DNA from: Poindextera sp965277425
GTDB lineage: Bacteria > Pseudomonadota > Alphaproteobacteria > Caulobacterales > Caulobacteraceae
Assembly (NCBI GenBank): GCA_965277425.1
Contig: CBDICR010000006.1
Location: 868,001 to 932,000 of the forward strand
Direction: 5' to 3'
DNA length: 64,000 nt
Shown here: in pieces, positions 42,921 through 52,118 of the stretch
Numbering within the stretch: position 1 is the stretch's first letter
Layout of the letters: each line of letters starts with the position of its first letter
Notes under the pieces: model-generated
Database searches by the model: none
Seen by the model: only the letters and a program-made list of their open reading frames with translations
Told to the model about the DNA's origin: nothing
Made by a program: the position numbers and the translations under genes

Positions 42921-43322
42921 ATGCTCAAGGAATTTCGTGAGTTCATCGCGCGTGGCAACGTCGTCGACCTCGCGGTCGGCGTCATCATCGGCGCCGCTTT
43001 CGGGGCCGTCGTCAAAAGCCTGGTCGACCAGATCATCATGCCGCCGATCGGGGTCCTGACCGGCGGGGTCGATTTCTCGGCGCTCAAATGGATCCTCAAG
43101 CCCGCGGCCGGCAAGGCCGCCGAGGTGGCGATCGGCTATGGCGTCTTCATCAACACCATCATCCAGTTCCTGATCGTCTCGGCGGCGATCTTCCTGGTGA
43201 TCAAGGCGATCAGCCGCCTGCGTCGCGAAGAGGCCAAGGCCCCGGTCGAGCCGGCCGCGCCGACGGCCACGGAGGCGCTGCTGTCCGAGATCAGGGATCT
43301 GCTGAAAAGCCGCGCCGCCTGA
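42921..43322 (+). CDS. mscL: large-conductance mechanosensitive channel
   Basis: 133 residues. The N-terminal MLKEFREFIARGNVVDLAVG and the pore-lining VIIGAAFGAVVKSLVDQIIM helix match MscL. A periplasmic loop (KPAAGKAAEVAIGYG) and second helix (FLIVSAAIFLVIKAISRL) follow, and then a charged cytoplasmic helix. It opens on hypo-osmotic shock. Ten bases separate it from ihfB. Confidence 0.96.
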   Translation: MLKEFREFIARGNVVDLAVGVIIGAAFGAVVKSLVDQIIMPPIGVLTGGVDFSALKWILKPAAGKAAEVAIGYGVFINTIIQFLIVSAAIFLVIKAISRLRREEAKAPVEPAAPTATEALLSEIRDLLKSRAA

Positions 43323-43472
43323 TCTCGTCCGAGCGCAGATGGTGCAATCTCAGCCTTGATGGCGGTAGTGACGATGACGGTCGCCGCGATCACTTGGTCT
43401 GAGGCCTCTGACCGTCTGGCTGGACGAGAGATGTGATGGGTCCTTCATCGCCGCTTCGACGAGCGCACAAAA

Positions 43473-43521
43473 ATACGCTAACTGCGTACTTCATCCTTGT
43501 CTAAATACGCGGGAAGCGTAT
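43473..43521. promoter_or_regulatory. two operator-like inverted repeats, 32 bp apart, before the toxin gene
   Basis: Site 1 is ATACGC-TAACT-GCGTAC (43473-43489, one mismatch), and site 2 is ATACGC-GGGAA-GCGTAT (43505-43521, perfect). They share arm sequence and 5-base spacing, and lie three helical turns apart on the same face of DNA. Type II antitoxins bind such sites cooperatively. The regulator is probably the XRE-type protein encoded at 43859. Confidence 0.7.
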
Positions 43522-43529
43522 CTTCAGCA

Positions 43530-43884
43530 ATGGAAATCGTTCGCACTCAAACCTATGCGAAAGGCCTGAAGCGGCTTCGAAAACTGGGGGCTTCCTACGC
43601 CGATGTCGAGACGATGGAGCTTTCGATCGCCTCTGATCCAAGGTCGGGCGACACGATTTCCGGGACCGGCGGTCTGCGCAAAATGCGGTTTGCCTATGCG
43701 CAAGCCGGCAAGCGCGGCGGCGGGCGTACGATTTATTACGCGTGGGCCTCCAGGGGAGACGGTGATCCTGATCACAGCCTACCCGAAAGTGGACAAGGAC
43801 GATCTCACGGCGGACGAAAAGAAGATGTTCGCTGATCTGATAAAGGAACTGACAGGCGATGAAGAGAACCCGTCTAGGCGTTGA
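43530..43884 (+). pseudogene. RelE/HigB-type toxin gene, frameshifted
   Basis: The frame from ATG 43530 encodes the toxin N-terminus (EIVRTQTYAKGLKRLRKLGA, GGLRKMRFAYAQAGKRGGGR, TIYYAWAS). The expected C-terminus (TVILITAYPKVDKDDLTADE and KKMFADLIKELTG) is in another frame, reached by a -1 shift near 43750-43762 (GCCTCCAGGGGAGAC). Without the shift, translation continues in the wrong frame to 43835 and ends in low-complexity residues. One missing base explains it. Either the toxin is inactivated, or the sequence has an error, or there is programmed frameshifting at a G-run. Confidence 0.75.
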
Positions 43885-44185
43885 TATCGAAGCGGGCCTT
43901 CGCGAGGCCCTGGCTTGGAAGCGCGGCGAAGTCGCCCTCCCCGTTCGCGTGGTCGACCTCATGCCTGCGGCTCGGGTGAAGGAAATCCGCAAGTCGGTCG
44001 CCAAAAGCCCGAAGGACTTTGAGAAGCGCTTCGGTGTACCGGCTCGCACCTTGGAGGGCTGGGAACAAGGGCGGCGCGTCGACGTCGCCGCGGCGGTTCT
44101 GCTGACCGTGATCGCCAAGAATCCCCAGGCTGTTGAGCAGGCGCTCGCAGATCAGCGGGCCGCCGCCGCGCCTGCCCTCACATAG
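43859..44185 (+). CDS. XRE/HigA-like antitoxin
   Basis: 108 residues, intact. Helix-turn-helix region VKEIRKSVAKSPKDFEKRFG then VPARTLEGWEQGRRVDVAAA and VLLTVIAKNPQAVEQAL, typical of the HigA/MqsA-like antitoxins with a C-terminal XRE domain. Its ATG lies inside the end of the toxin's second frame (overlap 26 bases), as usual for these operons. It should bind the two palindromes at 43473-43521. The last 34 bases overlap the convergent secreted-protein gene. Confidence 0.82.
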   Translation: MKRTRLGVDIEAGLREALAWKRGEVALPVRVVDLMPAARVKEIRKSVAKSPKDFEKRFGVPARTLEGWEQGRRVDVAAAVLLTVIAKNPQAVEQALADQRAAAAPALT

Positions 44186-44550
44186 GTCAGCTCGTTGCCG
44201 CGCGCGAGATAGCTCAGCTCAAGGGACTTGGCGTTCACGAGTTCGAGTTCGTAGAAGAGCGGGCCGGCATCCTTGTCGGTCACTTCCAGATAGGTGGATT
44301 TGGCGTCCAGCGCCTGGCCCGTGGCCTCCTTGGGCGGGTGCGCGCCGGAAAACAGCCTCCAGCTTGACCTGGATGTGGCGCTGGGCATGCCGGCATAGCT
44401 GTCGATCCAGCTTCCGTCGGCCCTGATCTCGACCCGCGAGCGAACGTCGTCGACGCTCCGCCATCGGCCGACCATCAGCGCCTGTTGCGTCGGCGCGGCC
44501 GCGGCCGGCAGGGCGATCGTTAAAGCGAGCATGGCGGCGATCGTCTTCAT
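44152..44550 (-). CDS. small secreted hypothetical protein (132 aa)
   Basis: From the ATG at 44550 (GGAGC six bases upstream). Residues 1-19 are a clear signal peptide (MKTIAAMLALTIALPAAAA). The mature part is beta-rich: LMVGRWRSVDDVRSRVEIRA, DGSWIDSYAGMP and LFYELELVNAKSLELSYLAR. It resembles lipocalin-like periplasmic proteins that start with a GRW motif. Divergent from the second ArsR gene (68-base gap), so the operator there may influence both. Confidence 0.75.
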   Translation of the reverse strand: MKTIAAMLALTIALPAAAAPTQQALMVGRWRSVDDVRSRVEIRADGSWIDSYAGMPSATSRSSWRLFSGAHPPKEATGQALDAKSTYLEVTDKDAGPLFYELELVNAKSLELSYLARGNELTYVRAGAAAAR

Positions 44551-44582
44551 GGCGGCTCCTTGGGGCCAGGATGCGCCGTCGC

Positions 44583-44611
44583 TTGACATGCAATCAAATA
44601 CTTGCATGATT
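44583..44611 (+). promoter_or_regulatory. second arsR promoter with palindromic operator, predicted leaderless
   Basis: TTGACA (44583-44588) and ATGATT (44606-44611) are 17 bases apart. The perfect inverted repeat CATGCAA (44587-44593) and TTGCATG (44602-44608) fills the spacer. The ATG at 44619 is seven to eight bases after the -10, so the transcript would be leaderless. Same design as the promoter at 6712, but a different operator sequence. Confidence 0.6.
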
Positions 44612-44618
44612 GGCCCGC

Positions 44619-44939
44619 ATGAGCGACGAGATGGACAAGGTGTTCAAGGCGCTGGCGGACCCGAGCCGGCGACGCCTGCTCGACCGGCTGCACGAGCATG
44701 ACGGCCAGAGCCTGAACGCCCTGTGCGCGGATATGCAGATGAGCCGCCAGGCCGTCACCCAACATCTCGCCCTCCTGGAGGCGGCCAATCTGGTGGTCTG
44801 CGTGCGCGAGGGCCGCGAGCGGCTGCACCACCTCAACCCGATCCCCATCCAACAGATTTCCGCGCGCTGGATCGAGAAGTTCGAACGCCCGCGCCTGCGC
44901 GCCCTGATCACGCTGAAAAACCGCCTCGAAGGAGACTAG
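44619..44939 (+). CDS. ArsR-family regulator of a second ArsR-AHSA1 cassette
   Basis: 106 residues from the ATG at 44619. VFKALADPSRRRLLDRLHEH, ALCADMQMSRQAVTQHLALL (recognition helix) and EAANLVVCVREGRERLHHLN are typical of the group. No metal-binding cysteine pair. It is followed after four bases by the AHSA1 gene. Compared with the first cassette at 6748, the recognition helix differs (MSRQAVTQHL versus VSQPAISQHL), consistent with the different palindromes. Confidence 0.9.
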   Translation: MSDEMDKVFKALADPSRRRLLDRLHEHDGQSLNALCADMQMSRQAVTQHLALLEAANLVVCVREGRERLHHLNPIPIQQISARWIEKFERPRLRALITLKNRLEGD

Positions 44940-44943
44940 GAAA

Positions 44944-45393
44944 ATGTCCAAGCAACGCTTCGTCTACGCCATCTTTATCAAGGCGACGCCGCAAGCCGTC
45001 TTCCACGCCCTCACCGACGGGCCGACCACGCGCGAGTACTGGTTCCACGAGAACGTCTCCGATTGGAAGCCGGGTTCGGATTGGGAGCACCGCCGCCTGG
45101 ACGGATCGCGCGCCGACGTGGTGGGCAAGGTGATCGAATCCGACCCGCCGCACCGCCTGGTCACCAGCTGGGCCGCGCCCGCCGACCGCGACGATCCGGG
45201 AAAATATTCGCGCGTCACCTTCCAGATCGAGCCCAAGGGCGAGGTGGTGCGGCTGGTGGTCACCCACGACGATCTGGAGCCGGAAATGCTCGAGCCGGTC
45301 GCCGGCGGCTGGTCCAGCGTGCTCTCCAGTCTCAAGTCCTTGCTGGAGACCGGCCAATCCCTCGGCGACCTCTGGGACGACCGGCACGGCTGA
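44944..45393 (+). CDS. SRPBCC/AHSA1-domain protein
   Basis: 149 residues. FVYAIFIKATPQAVFHALTD, TREYWFHENVSDWKPGSDWE and VTFQIEPKGEVVRLVVTHDD, then a C-terminal helix with GGWSSVLSSLKSLLETG. This is a complete helix-grip domain with the normal terminal helix, unlike the first cassette. A hydrophobic-ligand-binding role is inferred. Partner of the preceding ArsR. Confidence 0.88.
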   Translation: MSKQRFVYAIFIKATPQAVFHALTDGPTTREYWFHENVSDWKPGSDWEHRRLDGSRADVVGKVIESDPPHRLVTSWAAPADRDDPGKYSRVTFQIEPKGEVVRLVVTHDDLEPEMLEPVAGGWSSVLSSLKSLLETGQSLGDLWDDRHG

Positions 45394-45399
45394 GGCGGC

Positions 45400-45984
45400 T
45401 CACGGCGACGAGTCGGACGTGAGCGCCTGGCAGGAAGCGACCGTGACTGGACCGCCCGGCGCGATGAGGTCCGCCCAGATATAATTGTGGTGCGCGATGA
45501 CCTGGGCGGCGGACAGGTGCGGACGATCCGACGTCGTATGGCCGTCCGCCGGCGCCCAGGTTTCGAACCGCTTGGCTGTACAGGATCGCACGGTGGTATC
45601 GACGCAGAAGTCCGTCGCCCAGCCGGTAACGATCACCCGGCCGATGGTCCGGCGGCGCAACAGCGCCTCCAGGCCGGTGCCGAGGAAGCTGTCGCAGGCG
45701 GTCTTACCGATCGTCTTGTCGCCGGGACGCTGATCCAGCGTGGCCAGGATGCGCCAGCCGTCGCTCCCCGGCTCGAGCCTGTCGCCGGGCGGTCCGTTAT
45801 GCTGCACCCAGATGACCAGGCCGCCCCGCGCCCGAACCCACTTCGCCACCGCATTCAGACGCGCGACGAGTCCCTCAGCATCATGGCGCGCCGGCTCGTC
45901 CGGGCCGAACGAGCCCGCCTGCATGTCGATGACCACCAGGGCGTCGGCCGCCAACTCCATGTCCTCCCGATTCGCTGGCGACAT
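45400..45984 (-). CDS. isochorismatase-family cysteine hydrolase
   Basis: 194 residues from 45984; the ATG at 45960 is an alternative. Catalytic triad: Asp in LVVIDMQAGSFG, Lys in GKTACDSFLGTGLE and Cys in VTGWATDFCVDTTVRSC. This is the isochorismatase-like hydrolase fold, whose members include nicotinamidases and other amide hydrolases. Substrate unknown. It converges with the AHSA1 gene and is divergent from trpF. Confidence 0.85.
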   Translation of the reverse strand: MSPANREDMELAADALVVIDMQAGSFGPDEPARHDAEGLVARLNAVAKWVRARGGLVIWVQHNGPPGDRLEPGSDGWRILATLDQRPGDKTIGKTACDSFLGTGLEALLRRRTIGRVIVTGWATDFCVDTTVRSCTAKRFETWAPADGHTTSDRPHLSAAQVIAHHNYIWADLIAPGGPVTVASCQALTSDSSP

Positions 45985-46085
45985 AATACGTCGGGCGCGA
46001 AGGTCATAGGCGCGCGCTCGCCGCCGCGCGGCTGGCGAAAACGCTCACGAACCCTTAAGTCGCGAACCCTAGCCAGGCGACGCGC

Positions 46086-46724
46086 ATGACGGTTGTGAAA
46101 ATCTGCGGGCTCTCGACGGCGGAGACGGTGCGGGCGGCGCTGGACGGCAAGGCGGCGCTGATCGGCTTCAACTTCTTCGCCGCCAGTCCCCGGGCCGTCG
46201 CGCCCGATCTGGCGGGGCGCCTGGCCGCCCCCGCCCGTGGGCGGGCGAAAATCGTCGCCGTCACAGTCGACGCCGATGACGCGGCCCTCGATCGCATCAT
46301 GCGCGAACTCAATCCCGACCTGATCCAGCTGCACGGGCGAGAGACGCCGAACCGGGCGCGCGAAATCGCCTTACGCACCGGCGCCGGGGTGATCAAGGCG
46401 CTGCCGGTCGCCACCGCCGGCGATGTGGATGCGGCGCGCGCCTTCGACGGCCTGGTCGAGCACCTGATGTTCGACGCCAAGCCGGCGCCCGACGCCGAGC
46501 GGCCCGGCGGCCTGGGGCAGATCTTCGAGTGGAGCCTGATTTCCGGGCGGCGGTTCGAGCGGCCGCACTTGCTGGCCGGCGGGCTCGATCCGTGGAATGT
46601 CGCCGAGGCGGTGCAGCAGTCGGGCGCGCCCATGGTCGACGTTTCCTCTGGCGTGGAGCGCGGGGCGGGGCTAAAGGACCCCGGCCTGATTTCGGCCTTT
46701 CTGGACGCGGTCCGACGCGCCTAG
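46086..46724 (+). CDS. trpF: phosphoribosylanthranilate isomerase
   Basis: 212 residues. TIM-barrel enzyme of tryptophan synthesis: VVKICGLSTAETVRAALDGK (catalytic Cys), LIGFNFFAASPRAVAP, DLIQLHGRETPN and the phosphate-binding LLAGGLDPWNVAEAV then VDVSSGVERGAG. First gene of trpF-trpB-trpA-accD-folC, an order conserved in alphaproteobacteria. No leader-peptide attenuator is visible upstream. Confidence 0.96.
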   Translation: MTVVKICGLSTAETVRAALDGKAALIGFNFFAASPRAVAPDLAGRLAAPARGRAKIVAVTVDADDAALDRIMRELNPDLIQLHGRETPNRAREIALRTGAGVIKALPVATAGDVDAARAFDGLVEHLMFDAKPAPDAERPGGLGQIFEWSLISGRRFERPHLLAGGLDPWNVAEAVQQSGAPMVDVSSGVERGAGLKDPGLISAFLDAVRRA

Positions 46725-46743
46725 CCTCATTGTCCCGCAGCCC

Positions 46744-47963
<1,220 letters not shown>

Positions 47964-47964
<1 letters not shown>

Positions 47965-48800
47965 TGGCCGGCGCCGGTCGCCTCGACGCCCGCTTCGCCG
48001 CGCTGAAACGCGAGGGCCGCGCCGCCTTCGTCGCCTATGTCATGGCTGGCGATCCGGACACGGAGACCGCGCTGCAGATCGTCCAGGGTCTTCCCGCCGC
48101 CGGCGCCGACATCATCGAACTGGGCTTTCCCTTTTCCGATCCCATGGCCGAAGGCCCGCCGGTCCAGCGTGCGGCGCAAAGGGCGCTGGCCGGCGGCATG
48201 ACCTTGAACGGGGTGTTCGACACCGTTCGGCGCTTCCGCCAGGGCGACCAGACCACCCCGATCGTGCTGATGGGCTATATGAACCTGGTGCTGACCCACG
48301 GCTTTGAGGCCTTCGCCCAGGACGCGGCCAAGGCCGGCGTTGACGGGCTGATCGTGGTCGATTGTCCACCGGAAGAGGCCGATCCCATGGCCGACGCCCT
48401 GGACGCGGCGGGCGTCGCCCTGATCCGGCTGGCGACCCCCACCTCGGACGACGCCCGGCTGGCGGTGATCGCCCGGCGCACGGCGGGGTTCGTCTATTAT
48501 GTCTCGGTTGCCGGCGTCACCGGGGTCAAGTCCGTTGACGCAGCCAGCGTTGGACCGGCCGTCGAGCGGGTGCGCAAGGCGTCCGGCCTGCCGGTCGCGG
48601 TCGGTTTCGGCATCCGCACGCCCGAGCAGGCGGCGGCGGTGGCCAAGGTCGCCGACGCGGTGGTGGTGGGCTCGGCCCTGGTCGACGAGGTCGCGGCGGG
48701 GCTGGCGGCGAACGAAAATGTGACTTCGAGGGTTCTGGAATTGGCGCAGAGACTGGCCCAGGCTGTCCGCGCGGTCGGCCAGGCGAGGGTTCGGGCTTAA
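47964..48800 (+). CDS. trpA: tryptophan synthase alpha chain, Glu at the Asp60 position
   Basis: 278 residues. Cleaves indole-glycerol phosphate to indole, which is channelled to TrpB. Catalytic Glu52 lies in IIELGFPFSDP. The other catalytic acid, Asp60 in E. coli (ADGP), is Glu63 here (MAEGPPVQRA). The phosphate loop regions (VSVAGVTGVK, VAVGFGIRTPEQA) are intact. The trp context makes the function secure even with the substitution. Confidence 0.95.
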
Positions 48801-48805
48801 TCGGC

Positions 48806-49753
48806 ATGGCGGACGCGAAGGATTTCTCCGGCAAGCGCGGCGCGGCTGAAGAGCCGGCCCCGGCGCCCGCGAAGCCCGTCCGCGACCGTGGCGGCTGGCT
48901 GTCCAAGATCGCGCCGGGCGTGCGCCGGCTGGTGGCCAAGCGCGAGGCGCCGGACAATCTCTGGGTCAAGTGCCCAGACACCGGCGAGATGATCTATCGT
49001 CCGGACCTGGAGGCCGCGCTCTGGGTGACTCCGGCCGGCCGGCACATGCGGATCGGCCCGGATCTGCGCTTCGCCTACACCTTCGACGGCGGCGTGCACG
49101 ACGATATTCCCGCGCCGTCGGCGCCGGACGACCCGCTGCATTTCGTCGACCTGAAGCCCTATCGCGAGCGGCTTGCGGCGGCGCGCAAGGCCTCGGGCGA
49201 TCGCGACGCGGTCTCCATCGCGGCCGGTGAGATTCATCGCGTCCCCGCCGTGGTCATGGTGCAGGACTTCGCCTTCCTGGGCGGCTCGCTCAGCATGGGC
49301 GCGGGCGAGGCCTTCATCGCCGCCGCCAAGGCCGCGCTCGACCGCGACGTTCCCCTGGTCGCGGTCACCGCCTCGGGCGGGGCGCGCATGCAGGAGGGCG
49401 CGCTCGCCCTGATGCAGATGGCCCGCGCGACCCTGGCCATCCAGGACCTGAAGAGAGCCCGTCTGCCCTATGTGGTGGTGCTGACCGATCCGACCTATGG
49501 CGGCGTCACCGCCTCCTACGCCATGCTCGGCGATGTGCATCTGGCCGAGCCCGGGGCCTTGATCGGCTTCACCGGCCCGCGCATCATCGAGCAGACCCTC
49601 CGCGAGACCCTGCCGCCGGGCTTCCAGCGCGCCGAATACCTGGTCGAAAAGGGCATGGTCGACAAGGTCGTCCGCCGCAAGGAGTTGCCGCAGGTGCTGG
49701 GCTCGATCCTCTCCACCCTCATGCTGGGACGAAGCCGCCGTTCCGCCGCCTGA
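48806..49753 (+). CDS. accD: acetyl-CoA carboxylase carboxyltransferase beta subunit, degenerate zinc ribbon
   Basis: 315 residues. The crotonase-fold core is intact: VQDFAFLGGSLSMGAGEAF, TASGGARMQEGALALMQMAR and LTDPTYGGVTASYAMLGDVH. It transfers carboxyl from carboxybiotin to acetyl-CoA in fatty acid synthesis, with AccA (not in window). The N-terminal zinc ribbon normally has four Cys; here the matching part reads VKCPDTGEMIYR then ALWVTPAGRHMRI, with only the first Cys kept. It probably cannot bind zinc. Confidence 0.95.
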   Translation: MADAKDFSGKRGAAEEPAPAPAKPVRDRGGWLSKIAPGVRRLVAKREAPDNLWVKCPDTGEMIYRPDLEAALWVTPAGRHMRIGPDLRFAYTFDGGVHDDIPAPSAPDDPLHFVDLKPYRERLAAARKASGDRDAVSIAAGEIHRVPAVVMVQDFAFLGGSLSMGAGEAFIAAAKAALDRDVPLVAVTASGGARMQEGALALMQMARATLAIQDLKRARLPYVVVLTDPTYGGVTASYAMLGDVHLAEPGALIGFTGPRIIEQTLRETLPPGFQRAEYLVEKGMVDKVVRRKELPQVLGSILSTLMLGRSRRSAA

Positions 49754-49760
49754 TCCGCCC

Positions 49761-51089
49761 ATGAGCATCGACTACGACCCCATCCGCGCCTCGGATCGGA
49801 CGATTCAGCGCCTGCGCGCCCTGCACCCGTCGAAGATCGACTTCTCCACCGGCCGGGTGAAGCGGCTGCTGGCCACGCTCGGCCATCCCGAACGGCGGAT
49901 GGGACGGGTCATCCACGTCGCCGGCACCAACGGCAAGGGATCGACCAGCGCCTATATGCGCGCCATCGGCGAGGCGGCGGGGCTTAAGGTGCACGTCTTG
50001 ACCTCGCCGCATCTGGTGCGCTTCGCCGAGCGCATCCGCATCGCCGGGACGCTGATCACCGACGAGACCCTGGACGAGCTGGCCGACGTGGTCGAGGCGG
50101 CCAATGCCGGCGAGCCGATCAGCTTCTTCGAGATCTCCTCGGCCCTGGCCTTCGAGGCCTTCGCCCGCACCCCCGCCGATCTGGCGGTCATCGAGGTCGG
50201 TCTCGGCGGCCGCTACGACTGCACCAATGTGTTCGAGGCCCCGGCGGTCACGGTGATCACGCCGGTGGCGCTGGATCACCTGGAGATTCTCGGGCCGGAG
50301 CTTTCCAAGATCGCCTGGGAAAAGGCCGGCATCATCAAGCGTGGACGCCCCGTCGTCTGCGCTCGCCAGGTGGACGAGGCGCTGGAGGTGATCGAGCGCG
50401 AGGCGGCCGGACTGGACGCGCCGCTCAGCCTGATGGGCCGCGACTTCGACGCCTACGAGGAGCGCGGGCGGCTGGTGGTCCAGCTGGAAGACCGGCTGCT
50501 CGATCTGCCGCCGCCCAGCCTGTTCGGGCCGCACCAGATCGGCAATGCCGGCGTCGCCATCGCCGCCATGCTCGGCCTTGGCGATCCACGCATCGATGAG
50601 GACGCCATCGGCCGCGGCGTCAGCTCCACGGTCTGGCCGGGACGTTTCCAGTCGCTGACCGCGGGGCCGATGGCGCAAAAGGCGCACGCGCGCGGCGCCG
50701 ACCTCTGGCTCGACGGCGCGCACAATCCGCATGGCGGGGCGGCCCTGGCCGAAGCCGCCGCCAAGCTCGCCGCGCGCGACGGCCGGCCGGTGACGCTGAT
50801 CGTCGGCATGTTCGGGCGCAAGGACGCGCCGAACTTCTTCCCGCCCTTCGCCGGCCTTGATCCCAAGGTCTTCACCACCAGCTTCCAGTCGCCCAGCGCC
50901 GCCCCGCCGGAGCTGCTGGCCGAGGCGGCCGGCGCGGCGGGCCTGCGGGCCACGATCGCCGACGGCGTCGAAGACGCGCTGGACCGGGCGCTGGCCGAGC
51001 CGGGACCCGCCCCGCACGTCATCGTCTGCGGCGGCCTGCACTTCGTCGGCGACGTCCTGGCCATGACGCCCGAGACCTGGCCCACCTAA
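49761..51089 (+). CDS. folC: bifunctional dihydrofolate/folylpolyglutamate synthase
   Basis: 442 residues of the Mur-ligase fold. ATP motif VIHVAGTNGKGSTSAYMRAI; substrate part VLTSPHLVRFAERIRI; then EVGLGGRYDCTNVF and LWLDGAHNPHGGAALAEAAA. It adds glutamate to dihydropteroate and folates. Last gene of the trp-accD-folC run, seven bases after accD. Confidence 0.95.
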   Translation: MSIDYDPIRASDRTIQRLRALHPSKIDFSTGRVKRLLATLGHPERRMGRVIHVAGTNGKGSTSAYMRAIGEAAGLKVHVLTSPHLVRFAERIRIAGTLITDETLDELADVVEAANAGEPISFFEISSALAFEAFARTPADLAVIEVGLGGRYDCTNVFEAPAVTVITPVALDHLEILGPELSKIAWEKAGIIKRGRPVVCARQVDEALEVIEREAAGLDAPLSLMGRDFDAYEERGRLVVQLEDRLLDLPPPSLFGPHQIGNAGVAIAAMLGLGDPRIDEDAIGRGVSSTVWPGRFQSLTAGPMAQKAHARGADLWLDGAHNPHGGAALAEAAAKLAARDGRPVTLIVGMFGRKDAPNFFPPFAGLDPKVFTTSFQSPSAAPPELLAEAAGAAGLRATIADGVEDALDRALAEPGPAPHVIVCGGLHFVGDVLAMTPETWPT

Positions 51090-51107
51090 GGCCAACAATA
51101 AATCAGA

Positions 51108-51755
51108 TCAAGCCGGCTCCTCGATCTTCGGCACCGCCATGCCGCGCTGCACGGCCGGCCGCTCGCCGACCGTCTTCAGCCAGCGCTCGACCGAGGGGGT
51201 GTCGCCCCAGGCGCCCGGCGCGGCCTTTTTCAGCATGGTCGAGGCGGCGAAGGTCCAGCCATAGCAGGCGATGTCGGCGATCGTGTAGTCGTCGCCGGCC
51301 AGATAAGGGACCTCTTTCAGGCGCTTTTCCATGACCCCGAACAGACGCGCCGATTCGGTGGTGAAGCGTTCGATGGCCTCAGGCGACTTCTCCTTCGAGC
51401 GCATGGCGAAAAAGCCGAGCTGGCCCAGCATGGGACCCAGGCCGCCCACCTGCCAGTAGGTCCATTCCAGCGCCTTGTAGCGGGCGGCGCCGGACGGGGC
51501 CAAAAGCTTGCCGGTCTTCTCCGCCAGATAGGTCAGGATGGCCCCGCTCTCGAAGATCGCCAGCGGGCCGCCCTCTGCGTCGTGGTCAACGATGCCGGGG
51601 ATCTTGTTATTGGGCGAAACGCGCAGGAACTCGGCGCCGAACTGCTCGTCCTTGCCGATATTGATCGGCTTGACCTCATAGGCGAGACCGACCTCCTCGA
51701 GCATGATCGAGGCCTTGCGGCCGTTCGGCGTCGTCCAGGTGTAAAGGGTGATCAT
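51108..51755 (-). CDS. glutathione S-transferase, Ure2p/YfcG-like
   Basis: 215 residues from the ATG at 51755; the longer upstream frame is shadow. The N-terminal thioredoxin fold has MITLYTWTTPNGRKASIMLE, and FESGAILTYLAEKTGKLL provides the glutathione-binding ESGAI. The C-terminal helical domain includes YTIADIACYGW. The TPNGRK start matches the YfcG/Ure2 group, which often has disulfide-reductase activity. Single gene. Confidence 0.92.
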   Translation of the reverse strand: MITLYTWTTPNGRKASIMLEEVGLAYEVKPINIGKDEQFGAEFLRVSPNNKIPGIVDHDAEGGPLAIFESGAILTYLAEKTGKLLAPSGAARYKALEWTYWQVGGLGPMLGQLGFFAMRSKEKSPEAIERFTTESARLFGVMEKRLKEVPYLAGDDYTIADIACYGWTFAASTMLKKAAPGAWGDTPSVERWLKTVGERPAVQRGMAVPKIEEPA

Positions 51756-52118
51756 TCGGGGGCTCCGGTTCCGCCTGGGTCGCCATGGACCGGCCGGGGT
51801 TTTCAGGCCGGATTGCCTGGGCCGGGGGCGGCGACATTCTCGACATACACCACCTTCGGCGCCGATGCGGCATGGATCGCCGGCGTCGCCCGGCGATAGC
51901 CGGCCTTGATCGTCGTCAAGGTCGCGGTGGGCCGCGATGGTCAATCCGATGTCCTCACAAAGCCGCACCCGCCCGGGCTTGACCAGACAAACTGAAACGC
52001 CGGTGCGGATCGGGGACGGGAAAGGCTGAGGTTCACGCTAACCCCAGTCGGTGGAACATGACACTTGCGGTTGCGGCCGACCACGGCCCTCAAGACTCAA
52101 GGTTCCAGGAGAAGCCGG
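51756..52118. other. 363-bp gap between divergent genes
   Basis: No convincing gene on either strand; frames are Pro/Arg/Ala-rich. The right end has an AGGAGAAG ribosome-binding site for the gene at 52119. Promoters for both neighbours must be here. A GGCCGGGGTTTTCAGGCC segment at about 51792-51809 could form a small hairpin. I see no riboswitch-like or operator-like structure. Confidence 0.5.
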
